Below, piece after piece: positions 18,183 through 26,300 of a stretch of DNA of 64,000 nt. A program made the position numbers and the translations under genes. The notes below the pieces were generated by a model. The model was not told the origin of the DNA and searched no databases. It saw nothing but the letters and a program-made list of their open reading frames with translations. Source of the stretch: Wolbachia endosymbiont of Ctenocephalides felis wCfeJ (lineage in GTDB: Bacteria; Pseudomonadota; Alphaproteobacteria; Rickettsiales; Anaplasmataceae); assembly GCF_012277315.1 (NCBI RefSeq), contig NZ_CP051157.1, positions 845,279 through 909,278 of the forward strand, written 5' to 3'. How positions within the stretch are numbered: the stretch's first letter is position 1; each line of letters starts with the position of its first letter.

Positions 18183-19011
18183 TCGTTACTACCTCCTTTT
18201 CGTCTTCTTTATGAACCCTATTATGCCCCCTTTTGGTTTGCACAATGCCATCTCCTTTTTCTTGAATAAATTCATCGCCCTTTATATCACCAACCTTAAC
18301 TCCAGATTTTGCCAAACTAGATTCTACTCCAGCTAATATAAAGTCAGCAGCTAACCTGCAATAAAGCTCTATTGATTTTCTTGAGTCATCATTCCCTGGT
18401 ATAGGGTAAGTAATATCATCTGGGTCAGAGTTAGTATCAAGTACTGCAACTATTGGAATTCCCAGCTTTTTAGCTTCTTTAACTGCAATGTGCTCTTTAT
18501 TAGTATCAATGACGAATAAAATATCCGGAACTGCTCCCATTTCTCTAATGCCACCTAGTACCTTATCAAGGTTTTGCCTTTTCTTTTCAATATTTCCTAA
18601 TTCTTTCTTCGTTAAAGCGCTATTTTCATCACTCAGAACTTTCTCATATTGGATTAGAGTTTTTATCGAAGAAGAAACAGTTCCCCAGTTAGTGAGCATA
18701 CCACCGAGCCATCGATAATTTACGTAATATTGACCACAACGAACTGCCTCACTTGCAACAATATCCATAGCCTGGAATTTCGTGCCAACAAACAAAATAC
18801 GACCACCTTGAGATGCAACGTCACATAAAGCTTTCATTGCTACCTGCAGCAGCGGTAATGTCTTTCGCAAATCAATTATATGTATGCGATTCTCTTGATG
18901 TACCCCATATATGTATGGAGCCATTTTTGCATTCCATCGGCTAATCTTATGACCAAAATGCACACCAGATCCAGCTAAATCACGTATAGTGACCTCAGGC
19001 AAGTTTACCAT
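18163..19011 (-). CDS. rpsB: 30S ribosomal protein S2
   Basis: S2 binds the small ribosomal subunit head. The chosen start at 19011 ([20 protein letters not shown]) has a strong GGAGG 9 bases upstream and matches the usual S2 N-terminus. An upstream in-frame start at 19041 would place that Shine-Dalgarno inside the gene. The 282-residue protein contains [21 protein letters not shown] and [15 protein letters not shown]. The charged C-terminal tail is longer than in Escherichia coli, as in other alphaproteobacteria. It is the first gene of the cluster. Confidence 0.96.
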   Translation of the reverse strand: MVNLPEVTIRDLAGSGVHFGHKISRWNAKMAPYIYGVHQENRIHIIDLRKTLPLLQVAMKALCDVASQGGRILFVGTKFQAMDIVASEAVRCGQYYVNYRWLGGMLTNWGTVSSSIKTLIQYEKVLSDENSALTKKELGNIEKKRQNLDKVLGGIREMGAVPDILFVIDTNKEHIAVKEAKKLGIPIVAVLDTNSDPDDITYPIPGNDDSRKSIELYCRLAADFILAGVESSLAKSGVKVGDIKGDEFIQEKGDGIVQTKRGHNRVHKEDEKEVVTNEDESR

Positions 19012-19191
19012 ATTAATTCCTCCAAATAGTTTACCCTCCATGGCATTACCTTAAATAGGACTACTTGTATAAGCCATGTGTGAAATTAAATTATTTACAT
19101 AGTAATATAAAAGGCAACAAAATGCAAACAAAAAATATTGACAAAAGAGAGCACATCCATTAGTTTTAAAGTTAAGATAATAAAAGCAATG

Positions 19192-19265
19192 GGGGGTGTA
19201 GCTCAGTTGGTTAGAGCGCATGCCTGTCACGCATGAGGTCGTGAGTTCAAGTCTCATCACTCCCG
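19192..19265 (+). tRNA. tRNA-Asp (GTC)
   Basis: A 74-base cloverleaf with acceptor GGGGGTG pairing CACTCCC (one G-U), D arm GCTCAGTTGGTTAGAGC, anticodon arm CATGC-CTGTCAC-GCATG with anticodon GTC, and T arm GTGAG-TTCAAGT-CTCAT. The discriminator is G, as expected for Asp. Confidence 0.95.
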
Positions 19266-19538
19266 CATATAACTTTTCGCACAACTTAAGTTCACTGTCC
19301 TAGTTCTCTCTATATTCTACCTACTCTAAGGATTTATTGTCTTTTTTGCTTTCTTCAAGATACTTAGTTTCATTCCAGTACCACCCGAGTGAAATTAGTG
19401 TTTGTAGGTCTACATTCATATAATTAAGCCATACATGGCACTAAATTGGCATGATGGTTTGACTATAATATTTTTTAAAAAAGAGTTGATCTATAGGCAA
19501 TTTTAGCTATTACTTGTGATATGTAGATATTAGATACA

Positions 19539-20945
19539 ATGTTTGAATTTGATCCTTTACTGCTAGCTCGGGTTCAATTTGCTTTTACAATAAGCTTTCA
19601 TATTATATTTCCTGCTTTCACAATCGGACTTGCGAGTTTTTTAGCCTTTTTAGAATGGCGTTGGCTTAGGACTGATAATACGCATTTTCGTGATGTTTAT
19701 AGATTCTGGGTCAAGATTTTTGCCGTTGCTTTTGGCATGGGAGTAGTATCTGGAGTTGTTCTATCTTATCAAATTGGCACTAACTGGTCGGTCTTTTCTG
19801 ATCGTGTAGCTAATGTTCTTGGTCCTCTATTTTGCTTTGAAATTTTAACAGCTTTCTTTCTAGAGGCATCTTTTTTGGGCATTATGCTGTTTGGATGGAA
19901 TAGGGTAAGTCCTCGTATGCACTTTGTTTCTACTTGTATTGTTGCAGTGGGGACACTTATTTCAGCTTTCTGGATTCTTGCAGCCAATAGTTGGATGCAA
20001 ACACCTGCTGGATTCTCAGTTGGCGAGGATGGACTTCTATACCCAACCAATTGGCTAGAAGTTATTTTTAATCCTTCTTTTCCTTATCGTTTTGTTCATA
20101 TGGTAACAGCAGCCTACCTTACAACAGCGTTTGTGGTGGGCGGTGTAGGGGCATTTTATCTTTGGAAAAAGCGACATGTTCCTCAAGCAAAAATCATGCT
20201 TAGTATGGCAACTTTTATGGTGGCTTTGACTGCGCCGTTTCAGCTGCTTGTGGGAGACATACATGGACTCAATACATTAAAGCATCAACCTGCTAAAATT
20301 GCTGCAATGGAAGGTATATGGAAAACCGAGAAGGGTGGTGGTCTGCGTTTGTTTGCTTATCCGGATCAACAGAATGAAATTAATCACTATGAGATAAAAG
20401 TTCCTAATCTTGCCAGCTTAATTTTAACACATGATTTTTTAGGAGAAGTAAAAGGGTTAAAAGAATGGAAAAAGGAGGATAGACCACCTGTAGTATGGGT
20501 GTTTTGGTCCTTTCGTGCAATGGTTGGAATCGGATTCTTAATGATTATGATTGGGTTAATTAGTGCTATACAATATTTTCGTGGCAGATTATTCCAAAGT
20601 TGTTTTCTGCATGGATGGTGGATGTTAATGATGCCTTCTGGATTTATAGCATTACTTGCGGGCTGGTTTACTACTGAAATTGGTCGTCAACCTTACACTG
20701 TATATGGAATTCTACGTACAATCGAATCATTTTCACCTGCAATTACTGGTCCTCAGGTTGCATGGTCTTTAATTGCATTTATTGTTATGTATATCCATAT
20801 ATTTGGAGCAAGCAGTTATTATATTTTAAAGCTGATATACAAAGGAATTCCTGTCATTAAAGAAGAAGAGCAATTTTATAAACACGGTATTGGAGCTTCA
20901 GTAATTGAAGCCGGTACATCTGAAAAGAGCAGTGATCATGTTTGA
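19539..20945 (+). CDS. cydA: Cytochrome bd-type quinol oxidase subunit I CydA
   Basis: Subunit I carries the quinol site and haems b558, b595 and d, and reduces oxygen to water in the inner membrane. The 468-residue protein has about nine membrane helices and the family signature GWFTTEIGRQPYTVYGILRT near residues 370-390. His20 in the FTISFHIIFP segment is a haem ligand position. The quinol loop (about residues 250-310) is short, as in the cyanide-insensitive (Cio) subgroup. CydB starts 8 bases before the stop. In an endosymbiont this high-affinity oxidase would allow respiration at low oxygen. Confidence 0.96.
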   Translation: MFEFDPLLLARVQFAFTISFHIIFPAFTIGLASFLAFLEWRWLRTDNTHFRDVYRFWVKIFAVAFGMGVVSGVVLSYQIGTNWSVFSDRVANVLGPLFCFEILTAFFLEASFLGIMLFGWNRVSPRMHFVSTCIVAVGTLISAFWILAANSWMQTPAGFSVGEDGLLYPTNWLEVIFNPSFPYRFVHMVTAAYLTTAFVVGGVGAFYLWKKRHVPQAKIMLSMATFMVALTAPFQLLVGDIHGLNTLKHQPAKIAAMEGIWKTEKGGGLRLFAYPDQQNEINHYEIKVPNLASLILTHDFLGEVKGLKEWKKEDRPPVVWVFWSFRAMVGIGFLMIMIGLISAIQYFRGRLFQSCFLHGWWMLMMPSGFIALLAGWFTTEIGRQPYTVYGILRTIESFSPAITGPQVAWSLIAFIVMYIHIFGASSYYILKLIYKGIPVIKEEEQFYKHGIGASVIEAGTSEKSSDHV

Positions 20946-21960
20946 TTTTTCTTCATTAATTAACTTACCATTAATCTGGGGATTACTAATAGCTATAGCT
21001 GTTCTGTTTTATGTTTTAATGGATGGGTTTGATTTAGGTGTTGGTATTTTACTTCCTTTTGCCCCGTCAGATAAATGTCGTGATCATATGATAAATTCAA
21101 TCGCACCATTTTGGGATGGAAATGAAACATGGTTGGTGCTAGGTGGTGCGGGATTATTTGCTGCTTTTCCTCTCGCATATTCAATATTAATGCCTGCTTT
21201 TTACATCCCTATAATTATTATGCTACTTGGCCTTATCATGCGTGGTATATCTTTTGAGTTTTATTTTAAGGCAGAAGGAAAATCTAGACTATTGTGGAAA
21301 TATGCTTTTCATTATGGATCGCTTAGCGCTGCATTTTGTCAGGGCATGATTTTAGGTGCATTTATACATGGTGTAAAAGTAACCGGACGCAACTTTTCTG
21401 GCGGCCAATTTGATTGGGCGAGCGCTTTTAGTGTAATGACAGGCATTGCTATAGTGTTTGGGTATGCGCTTTTAGGTTCTACATGGCTCATAATGAAAAC
21501 AGAAGATATAACACAGAAATGGGCACGCAAGGTTGCTTCCTATACACTTAGTTTTGTGGGCATTTTCATGGCACTAGTTAGTATAGTGACCCCATTTTTA
21601 AATGAGGGTATTAAAAACTTTTGGTTTAGTGTACCGAATTTTTATTATTTATTTTTTGTTCCACTACTAACATCTTTGCTATTTTTCATATTGTGGCTTG
21701 ATCTCCAGGATGCTAAACGGGAGTACCGTCCATTTTTTCTCAGTATTGCTATTTTTTTTATGGGGTATTTAGGCTTAGGAATTAGTATCTATCCATGGAT
21801 TATACCCTTTCACTATACTATTCTTGATGCGGCTGCTTCTGGGCCAAGTTTATCTTTGATGTTGGTTGTTACGGTACCACTTTTACCGCTTATTTTAACT
21901 TACACTGGGTATTCCTATTATGTTTTTCGTGGAAAATCAAGTAATGAACACACATATTAA
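20938..21960 (+). CDS. cydB: Cytochrome bd-type quinol oxidase subunit II CydB
   Basis: Subunit II stabilises the haem-bearing subunit I. The ATG at 20938 (MFDFSSLINLPLIWGLL) is chosen because it overlaps the cydA stop by only 8 bases. An earlier in-frame start would add a non-hydrophobic leader. The 340-residue protein has about eight membrane helices, the early motif LMDGFDLGVGILLPF and NGNETWLVLGG-like WDGNETWLVLGG. The small DUF2474-like gene overlaps its 3' end. Confidence 0.96.
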   Translation: MFDFSSLINLPLIWGLLIAIAVLFYVLMDGFDLGVGILLPFAPSDKCRDHMINSIAPFWDGNETWLVLGGAGLFAAFPLAYSILMPAFYIPIIIMLLGLIMRGISFEFYFKAEGKSRLLWKYAFHYGSLSAAFCQGMILGAFIHGVKVTGRNFSGGQFDWASAFSVMTGIAIVFGYALLGSTWLIMKTEDITQKWARKVASYTLSFVGIFMALVSIVTPFLNEGIKNFWFSVPNFYYLFFVPLLTSLLFFILWLDLQDAKREYRPFFLSIAIFFMGYLGLGISIYPWIIPFHYTILDAAASGPSLSLMLVVTVPLLPLILTYTGYSYYVFRGKSSNEHTY

Positions 21961-22120
21961 TAAGCTAGTAATCTCATGGTTAAAGCGTCATCCTCAGACT
22001 AAACAATGGCTGTGGTTTGTTGTTTTATGGATTGGTAGTCTGGTAGCAGTATCGATATTGACTTACCTTGCTAAACTCACAGTCAATTTTTGTAAGTTTC
22101 TGCTATTTCAAAGTGAGTAG
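21944..22120 (+). CDS. Small membrane protein following cydB (DUF2474-like)
   Basis: This 58-residue protein has one membrane helix (WLWFVVLWIGSLVAVSILTY) preceded by a basic segment (VISWLKRHPQTKQ). Position directly behind cydAB and the W-x(3)-LW-x(2)-SLV pattern resemble the DUF2474 partners of Cio-type oxidases, which play the part CydX plays in enterobacteria. The start at 21944 is chosen over one 24 bases upstream because it gives a standard length and a smaller overlap (17 bases) with cydB. The family call rests on context and a short pattern. Confidence 0.6.
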   Translation: MNTHINKLVISWLKRHPQTKQWLWFVVLWIGSLVAVSILTYLAKLTVNFCKFLLFQSE

Positions 22121-22165
22121 ACAATATTACTGAAATTCTAAGTACATTAAATGAGGTAGTTCGTT

Positions 22166-22855
22166 ATGAATTCTCTTTTATTATTTGACATTGACGGAAC
22201 CCTTTTACAGCATAATAAGCATGAAACCAACTATTGGACAACAGCTCTCAGTGAAATGTTTCAAATTAAACCTATTTATTCAAATTGGTCCAACTACAAA
22301 AATAAAATAGACACAGCAATATTCCAAGAAATTTTCGAATCAAATTTTAAAAGGTCACCAAATGTAGTTGAACTAGATAGCTTTAAGAATAATATTCTTT
22401 CACGATTTAAAAAAGATTTAAGCCATAACCCAAAAATATTTCGAGAGGTTCATGGAGCGTCTATTTTCCTCAATAAATTAATCAGAATTAAAAATATGAA
22501 GGCAGGTATTGCAACTGGTAATTGGATGGAAATTGCTAAGTTAAAATTGTTATCATTAAATGTAAGTTGGGGTAGTGGATTTATAGGTGGATTTTCGGAA
22601 AATGGTGCGACAAGAGGGGATATTATAAAATATACGATTGATAAATTTAAGAAGTGTTACGGAGAATTCAACAAGATCATTTATGTTGGAGACGCAGAAT
22701 GGGATTATAAGGCAGCAAAATATTGCGGTATAGATTTTATTGGGATTACAACAGATAATAATTTTGATAAGTTCCTCAAGTCTGGAGTCAAAAAAGAAAG
22801 GCTGTTTACATCCTTTAATATGTCTTTAGAAAACTATATTGCTGGATTAGTGTGA
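22166..22855 (+). CDS. HAD-superfamily hydrolase
   Basis: The 229-residue protein has the HAD motifs in order: LLLFDIDGTLL near residue 8 (nucleophile Asp), the Thr motif in GIATGNW, and the acidic motif YVGDAEWDYKAAKYCG. An alpha-helical cap lies between motifs 1 and 2. It probably hydrolyses a phosphate ester such as phosphoglycolate or a nucleotide, but the substrate cannot be read from the sequence. An upstream GAGGT lies about 11 bases before the ATG. It is the last gene before a 590-base non-coding region. Confidence 0.85.
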   Translation: MNSLLLFDIDGTLLQHNKHETNYWTTALSEMFQIKPIYSNWSNYKNKIDTAIFQEIFESNFKRSPNVVELDSFKNNILSRFKKDLSHNPKIFREVHGASIFLNKLIRIKNMKAGIATGNWMEIAKLKLLSLNVSWGSGFIGGFSENGATRGDIIKYTIDKFKKCYGEFNKIIYVGDAEWDYKAAKYCGIDFIGITTDNNFDKFLKSGVKKERLFTSFNMSLENYIAGLV

Positions 22856-22984
22856 TATCTAGTTGTTCACAGATGTTACTATTTAATAAGCTCATTTTTC
22901 CAAAAAAAGTCTTGCTTTATATGTTTAGCGATAGTATACTTAAAAGGTAATAGATAATGCAGAAGTGTGTTAAGTGTAAACATA

Positions 22985-23080
22985 TAGAAATTTGCTGAAT
23001 GAAAAAAGGCAAAAGAACCCTGTGTTATTGCATAAAGTTTGTTGTCTAAGTTAAAAACTATAGGCGCTTTTTGGTTTTTT
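22985..23080 (-). repeat. Dispersed GCC/T-run repeat, copy A
   Basis: On the reverse strand this reads AAAAAGCGCC ... ACAGGGTTCTTTTGCCTTTTTT, followed by GCAAATTTCT. It matches copies at 27.99, 34.92, 35.06, 37.26 and 37.36 kb. A CGCTTA / TAAGCG hairpin lies just upstream on that strand (about 23091-23113). The region 22859-23447 holds no gene that I can support, only this repeat and the hairpin at 23157. Confidence 0.65.
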
Positions 23081-23156
23081 ATGTGTATTAACGCTTAAGC
23101 TAATTATAAGCGTAGTTTAGCATGTTAGGCATAATGACCCTCTTGTGAAAGAAAAG

Positions 23157-23233
23157 ATTCAGGGAAAGTGTGGCGCAGGGGTGTATATGCACCTACACAC
23201 CCTTTGCTGGAATAGGCACACTTTTTACTGAAT
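23157..23233. other. 77-base nested imperfect hairpin in a non-coding region
   Basis: Outer arms ATTCAGGGAAAGTGTG (23157-23172) and CACACTTTTTACTGAAT (23217-23233) are complementary apart from a small bulge. Inside them GCAGGGGTGTA pairs imperfectly with TACACACCCTTTGC around the loop TATGCACC. It could be a structured RNA, a terminator shared by the flanking converging genes, or a small terminal-inverted-repeat element. Confidence 0.5.
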
Positions 23234-23447
23234 TTAGTTATTTAATGAAAAGTCTACAGACAGAGATAAATTTTTGAGCTCTAAAAATATCTCTGATTTT
23301 AATTATAATCAAGTCAAAAAAATGGGAGTAATTTTTTCTATAAATTAGAAAAAAAAAGTTTGCCTATTTTTATTAGGGTCTAGGGTGCATGTTGTTGTTA
23401 CAACGGATAATTCAAATATGCAATCTTTCTTCCCTTAAAATAATTCC

Positions 23448-24227
23448 TTATTCCATAACACATACAACAGGCGTATGATCAGAGGGATTTTCTAACTTAC
23501 GCAACCTGTCATCTATGTAGCATGCTTCTAACCTGTCAGCAGCTTGCGGTGATAACAGCATATAATCTATTCGCATTCCTTGGTTATTTCGGAGTGAATT
23601 ACCTTGGTAGTGCCACCAAGTAAATTGCTGTAAACTCGGATGAGATATTCTAAATGCGTCTTTAAATCCAAGATTCAAAATTGCTCTTAGCTTCTCACGT
23701 TCTTTTATATGAAAGCACACTTGACCATTTAATAAAATTGGGTCAAAAACATCAATTTCATCTGGCGCAACATTATAATCACCAGCTACGATAGTTAACT
23801 CCTCATTTTTCAATAAACTGCCCATTCTTTCATGTAGGTTATCAAAAAACTTGAGTTTATATGCAAACGTGTGAGAGTCCGGACTCTGACCATTTGGAAC
23901 GTATACACTCACTACTCTTACATTCTGATTATCTTGCTTGATTAAACATTCTATATAACGTGCTTCTTGGTAACCTTCTACAATGTCGATTTTAAATTGC
24001 TCTAGTATCGGATATTTAGATAAAACACAAACACCATTTCTTGCAACTTGACCATAGACAGCACACTTGTACCTCAACTTTTCTACCTCTTCATAAGGAA
24101 ACTGCTCTTCTGTGCATTTTATCTCTTGCAGTAGAATTATATCTATTTGACTATCGACTATAAAATTATAAATTTGGTTAACCCTCTTGCGTATAGAATT
24201 CACATTCCAAGTTGCAATTTTTAACAT
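23448..24227 (-). CDS. xth: Exodeoxyribonuclease III
   Basis: Exonuclease III acts at abasic sites and on 3' blocked ends in base excision repair. The 259-residue protein has the family motifs: KIATWNVNSIRKR at the start, LLQEIKCTEEQFP with the metal-binding Glu, VAGDYNVAP and the C-terminal RIDYMLLS and PSDHTPVV with catalytic Asp and His. Its ATG overlaps the hemD stop by one base (TGATG), implying translational coupling. Confidence 0.96.
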   Translation of the reverse strand: MLKIATWNVNSIRKRVNQIYNFIVDSQIDIILLQEIKCTEEQFPYEEVEKLRYKCAVYGQVARNGVCVLSKYPILEQFKIDIVEGYQEARYIECLIKQDNQNVRVVSVYVPNGQSPDSHTFAYKLKFFDNLHERMGSLLKNEELTIVAGDYNVAPDEIDVFDPILLNGQVCFHIKEREKLRAILNLGFKDAFRISHPSLQQFTWWHYQGNSLRNNQGMRIDYMLLSPQAADRLEACYIDDRLRKLENPSDHTPVVCVME

Positions 24228-24934
24228 CAGTAATCCTTATTAATTATATCAATTAGACTCTCCTGAGTAGGTAATCTTGATGTTACAATTTTTTTCCATT
24301 TAACTGACTTTAAACTGTCAGCAATATTCTTACTCATAGTATATGCAATTATATTACCTGTTGCATTTGATAAACCACCTTTTAGAACCAAGGAGCAGAA
24401 TATTCTTGCTGTCTGTGAGGAAAAAAAAACAACACTATTGATTTCGCCACCTGATAGCAAATTTTTACACCTGTTAGTTAGACTCCTTTTAATAATTGTC
24501 TTATAGAGTATAACTTCTCTTACATTAAAACCTTCTTCAGATAACCTTTTTTTTAAATCGCATGATACTTCTTGTCCCCTTATATACAAAAACTTTACTT
24601 CTGTTGAGTAGTGATTTTTTATAAATGATATCAGCCCATCAACATTACTGTCTGCTGATATGATATCAGAGAATCCTAAATCCTTTGCGGTTTGCATCGT
24701 TGAATTACCAACTGTAACGATTGTAAGATTATCTACTTTGCATATCTGACTAAACGCTTTCACACTGTTCTTGCTTGTGGATATTACAACGTCAAATTCA
24801 TATGCAGATATGTCAGGATGCAGATACTTTACCGTGAATATTGGTTCTATATATACTTTATACCCACATTTTCTCAGTGTATTTCTTGTATTCAGTGAAT
24901 CTAATAAAGGCCTTGTTAATAAAATAGACTTCAT
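24227..24934 (-). CDS. hemD: Uroporphyrinogen-III synthase
   Basis: HemD closes and isomerises hydroxymethylbilane to uroporphyrinogen III in haem synthesis. The 235-residue protein shows the bilobal HemD pattern: an N-terminal LLTRPLLDSLNTRNTLRKCGY with the conserved TRP, VVISTSKNSVKAF, VTVGNSTMQTAKDLGF, and a C-terminal SSQTARIFCSL. The family is weakly conserved, so the call rests on these short motifs and length. It is translationally coupled to xth. Confidence 0.85.
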   Translation of the reverse strand: MKSILLTRPLLDSLNTRNTLRKCGYKVYIEPIFTVKYLHPDISAYEFDVVISTSKNSVKAFSQICKVDNLTIVTVGNSTMQTAKDLGFSDIISADSNVDGLISFIKNHYSTEVKFLYIRGQEVSCDLKKRLSEEGFNVREVILYKTIIKRSLTNRCKNLLSGGEINSVVFFSSQTARIFCSLVLKGGLSNATGNIIAYTMSKNIADSLKSVKWKKIVTSRLPTQESLIDIINKDY

Positions 24935-25040
24935 TCTAATCTGCTTTACTCTAGGTAAAGATAATACCTTTATAAATAAATTACTGAATAGAAATTTTTA
25001 AGCTATAACAACGATAGGAATACTTGGTACTCCTATGAGC

Positions 25041-25496
25041 TTAAAGTTTTCCAATTTTTATTACTGTTTGTAAGCTATCTCTAGTTTTAAGCACAAACGT
25101 TAGTTCTTTTTCGTCCGAAGATAAATTTATCTTCTCCATCTTATAGTATCCACTTATGTGGCATCCATATTCGTTGCTAACTTCCATCCATTCTTCCATT
25201 ATTGAAGATTTTAGATCAAGTATTATGTACCTTTCTACAGTTCCATACTCTGTTTCTAATGTATTTTTCAATGTCAAACCATTTTTATTGTGCTCAATGA
25301 CTGTATATGCGTCATCTGTGGATTTTTGATTATTCTCATCAAACCTAGACACGACATAACTTGTATCTTTTGCAAAAAAGTTACAGTAGTTGTCAGAAAA
25401 ACTGTCGTATTCAGTTGTATAATCTGCGTAATTAAGCTCAACTGAACTAATATTTTCCTCAGAAAACTCTGTGGAAGAATCTATAAAATCTATCAT
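25041..25496 (-). CDS. Hypothetical acidic protein
   Basis: This 151-residue protein matches no family that I know. It is acidic at the N-terminus (FIDSSTEFSEENISSVELNY) with predicted beta strands later, has no signal peptide or membrane helix, and has no conserved catalytic motif. A perfect 13-base inverted repeat lies 11 bases upstream of the start, next to the weak ribosome site AGGTCA. The neighbouring reverse-strand gene is another unknown, a membrane protein, 104 bases upstream. The pair may be a symbiont-specific unit. Confidence 0.6.
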   Translation of the reverse strand: MIDFIDSSTEFSEENISSVELNYADYTTEYDSFSDNYCNFFAKDTSYVVSRFDENNQKSTDDAYTVIEHNKNGLTLKNTLETEYGTVERYIILDLKSSIMEEWMEVSNEYGCHISGYYKMEKINLSSDEKELTFVLKTRDSLQTVIKIGKL

Positions 25497-25506
25497 AATA
25501 TTGACC

Positions 25507-25535
25507 TATTATATTAATAAACTATTAATATAATA
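25507..25535. promoter_or_regulatory. Perfect 13-base inverted repeat at the 5' end of the 25041-25496 gene
   Basis: Arms TATTATATTAATA (25507-25519) and TATTAATATAATA (25523-25535) are exact reverse complements around a 3-base loop. On the transcribed strand the repeat ends 11 bases before the ATG, directly before the weak Shine-Dalgarno. It could be an operator or an AT-only hairpin that controls translation. Confidence 0.5.
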
Positions 25536-25600
25536 ACCAATATTTCCATATAAGTCAAATAAGTTAATTTATTAGTGATTTAGCGACTAGGTTCCAGCTA

Positions 25601-26086
25601 TCACACCTCTTGGAGATTTCCTTCTTTGCTCAACTCTTTTACCTTTAGCTCACTGACCATAGTCCGAACGATATTAGCCACCATAGCAGCACAGCCCAAA
25701 ATGAAAAAAGTAATAGAAATGAAAGGGACAATAGGGGATTCAAAAGGTAATATAGGTACAACCCCCCCTATGAGAAACAAGGCGCTAGACGCAATATTGA
25801 TATGGATTTTCGTTAGCTTTTCTTGTCCTGAAGTGTTTCCTATACCAAGCTGACTATTAAGGTTGCACTTTCGACAGTGGTCAACATATGACCACATATT
25901 CAAACTGAGTGAAACTATACTTAATGCAATACTCAAAGCAGCAGAGCACAAGTTTAAGCTAGGAAGACCAAAAACTAGTGATGCTATATACCCAATAAAA
26001 GAGGCAATGGATAGGGTGGTAACTAGGCATTTTGAATAAGCGCGTATTTTCTTTCTGTCAACAAGCCTCTTTTTTTCATAGCCCAT
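25601..26086 (-). CDS. Hypothetical membrane protein, four helices
   Basis: This 161-residue protein has a basic N-terminus (YEKKRLVDRKKIRAYSK). Two hydrophobic helices follow at about residues 22-65, then a Cys-containing loop (YVDHCRKCNLNSQ) and a second helical pair at about 95-145. The charged C-terminus is probably cytoplasmic. No family is recognised. The CRKC loop could bind metal but is too short to prove it. It lies between tRNA-Leu and another unknown gene on the same strand. Confidence 0.6.
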   Translation of the reverse strand: MGYEKKRLVDRKKIRAYSKCLVTTLSIASFIGYIASLVFGLPSLNLCSAALSIALSIVSLSLNMWSYVDHCRKCNLNSQLGIGNTSGQEKLTKIHINIASSALFLIGGVVPILPFESPIVPFISITFFILGCAAMVANIVRTMVSELKVKELSKEGNLQEV

Positions 26087-26156
26087 AAACTTAGGTATGC
26101 TTAATATATTCCATTATGGCATTAATTAATTCAAAAATCAAATTGGAAACTGAGAG

Positions 26157-26241
26157 TGCCCGAGAGAAGACTTGAACTTCCACAACCTGAAAAGTTACTA
26201 ACACCTGAAGCTAGCGCGTCTACCAATTCCGCCACCCGGGC
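26157..26241 (-). tRNA. tRNA-Leu (CAG)
   Basis: An 85-base class II tRNA with acceptor GCCCGGG / CTCGGGC (one G-U) and discriminator A. It has the D arm GGCGGAATTGGTAGACGC and anticodon loop TTCAGGT with anticodon CAG. The variable arm is long and the T arm contains GTTCAAGTC. Confidence 0.95.
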
Positions 26242-26300
26242 TTTTTATAGTTTACTATGTTAAAATTAAATAATATACTTAAGCAATTTTTAGTCCAAAG

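Noticed and set aside
19012..19041. Longer start for rpsB
   Set aside because: The strong Shine-Dalgarno GGAGG lies between the two starts and the extra ten residues are not typical of S2.
19051..19284. Reverse-strand open frame across tRNA-Asp
   Set aside because: It reads the antisense of the tRNA (RLELTTSCVTGMRSNQLSYTP), a well-known artefact.
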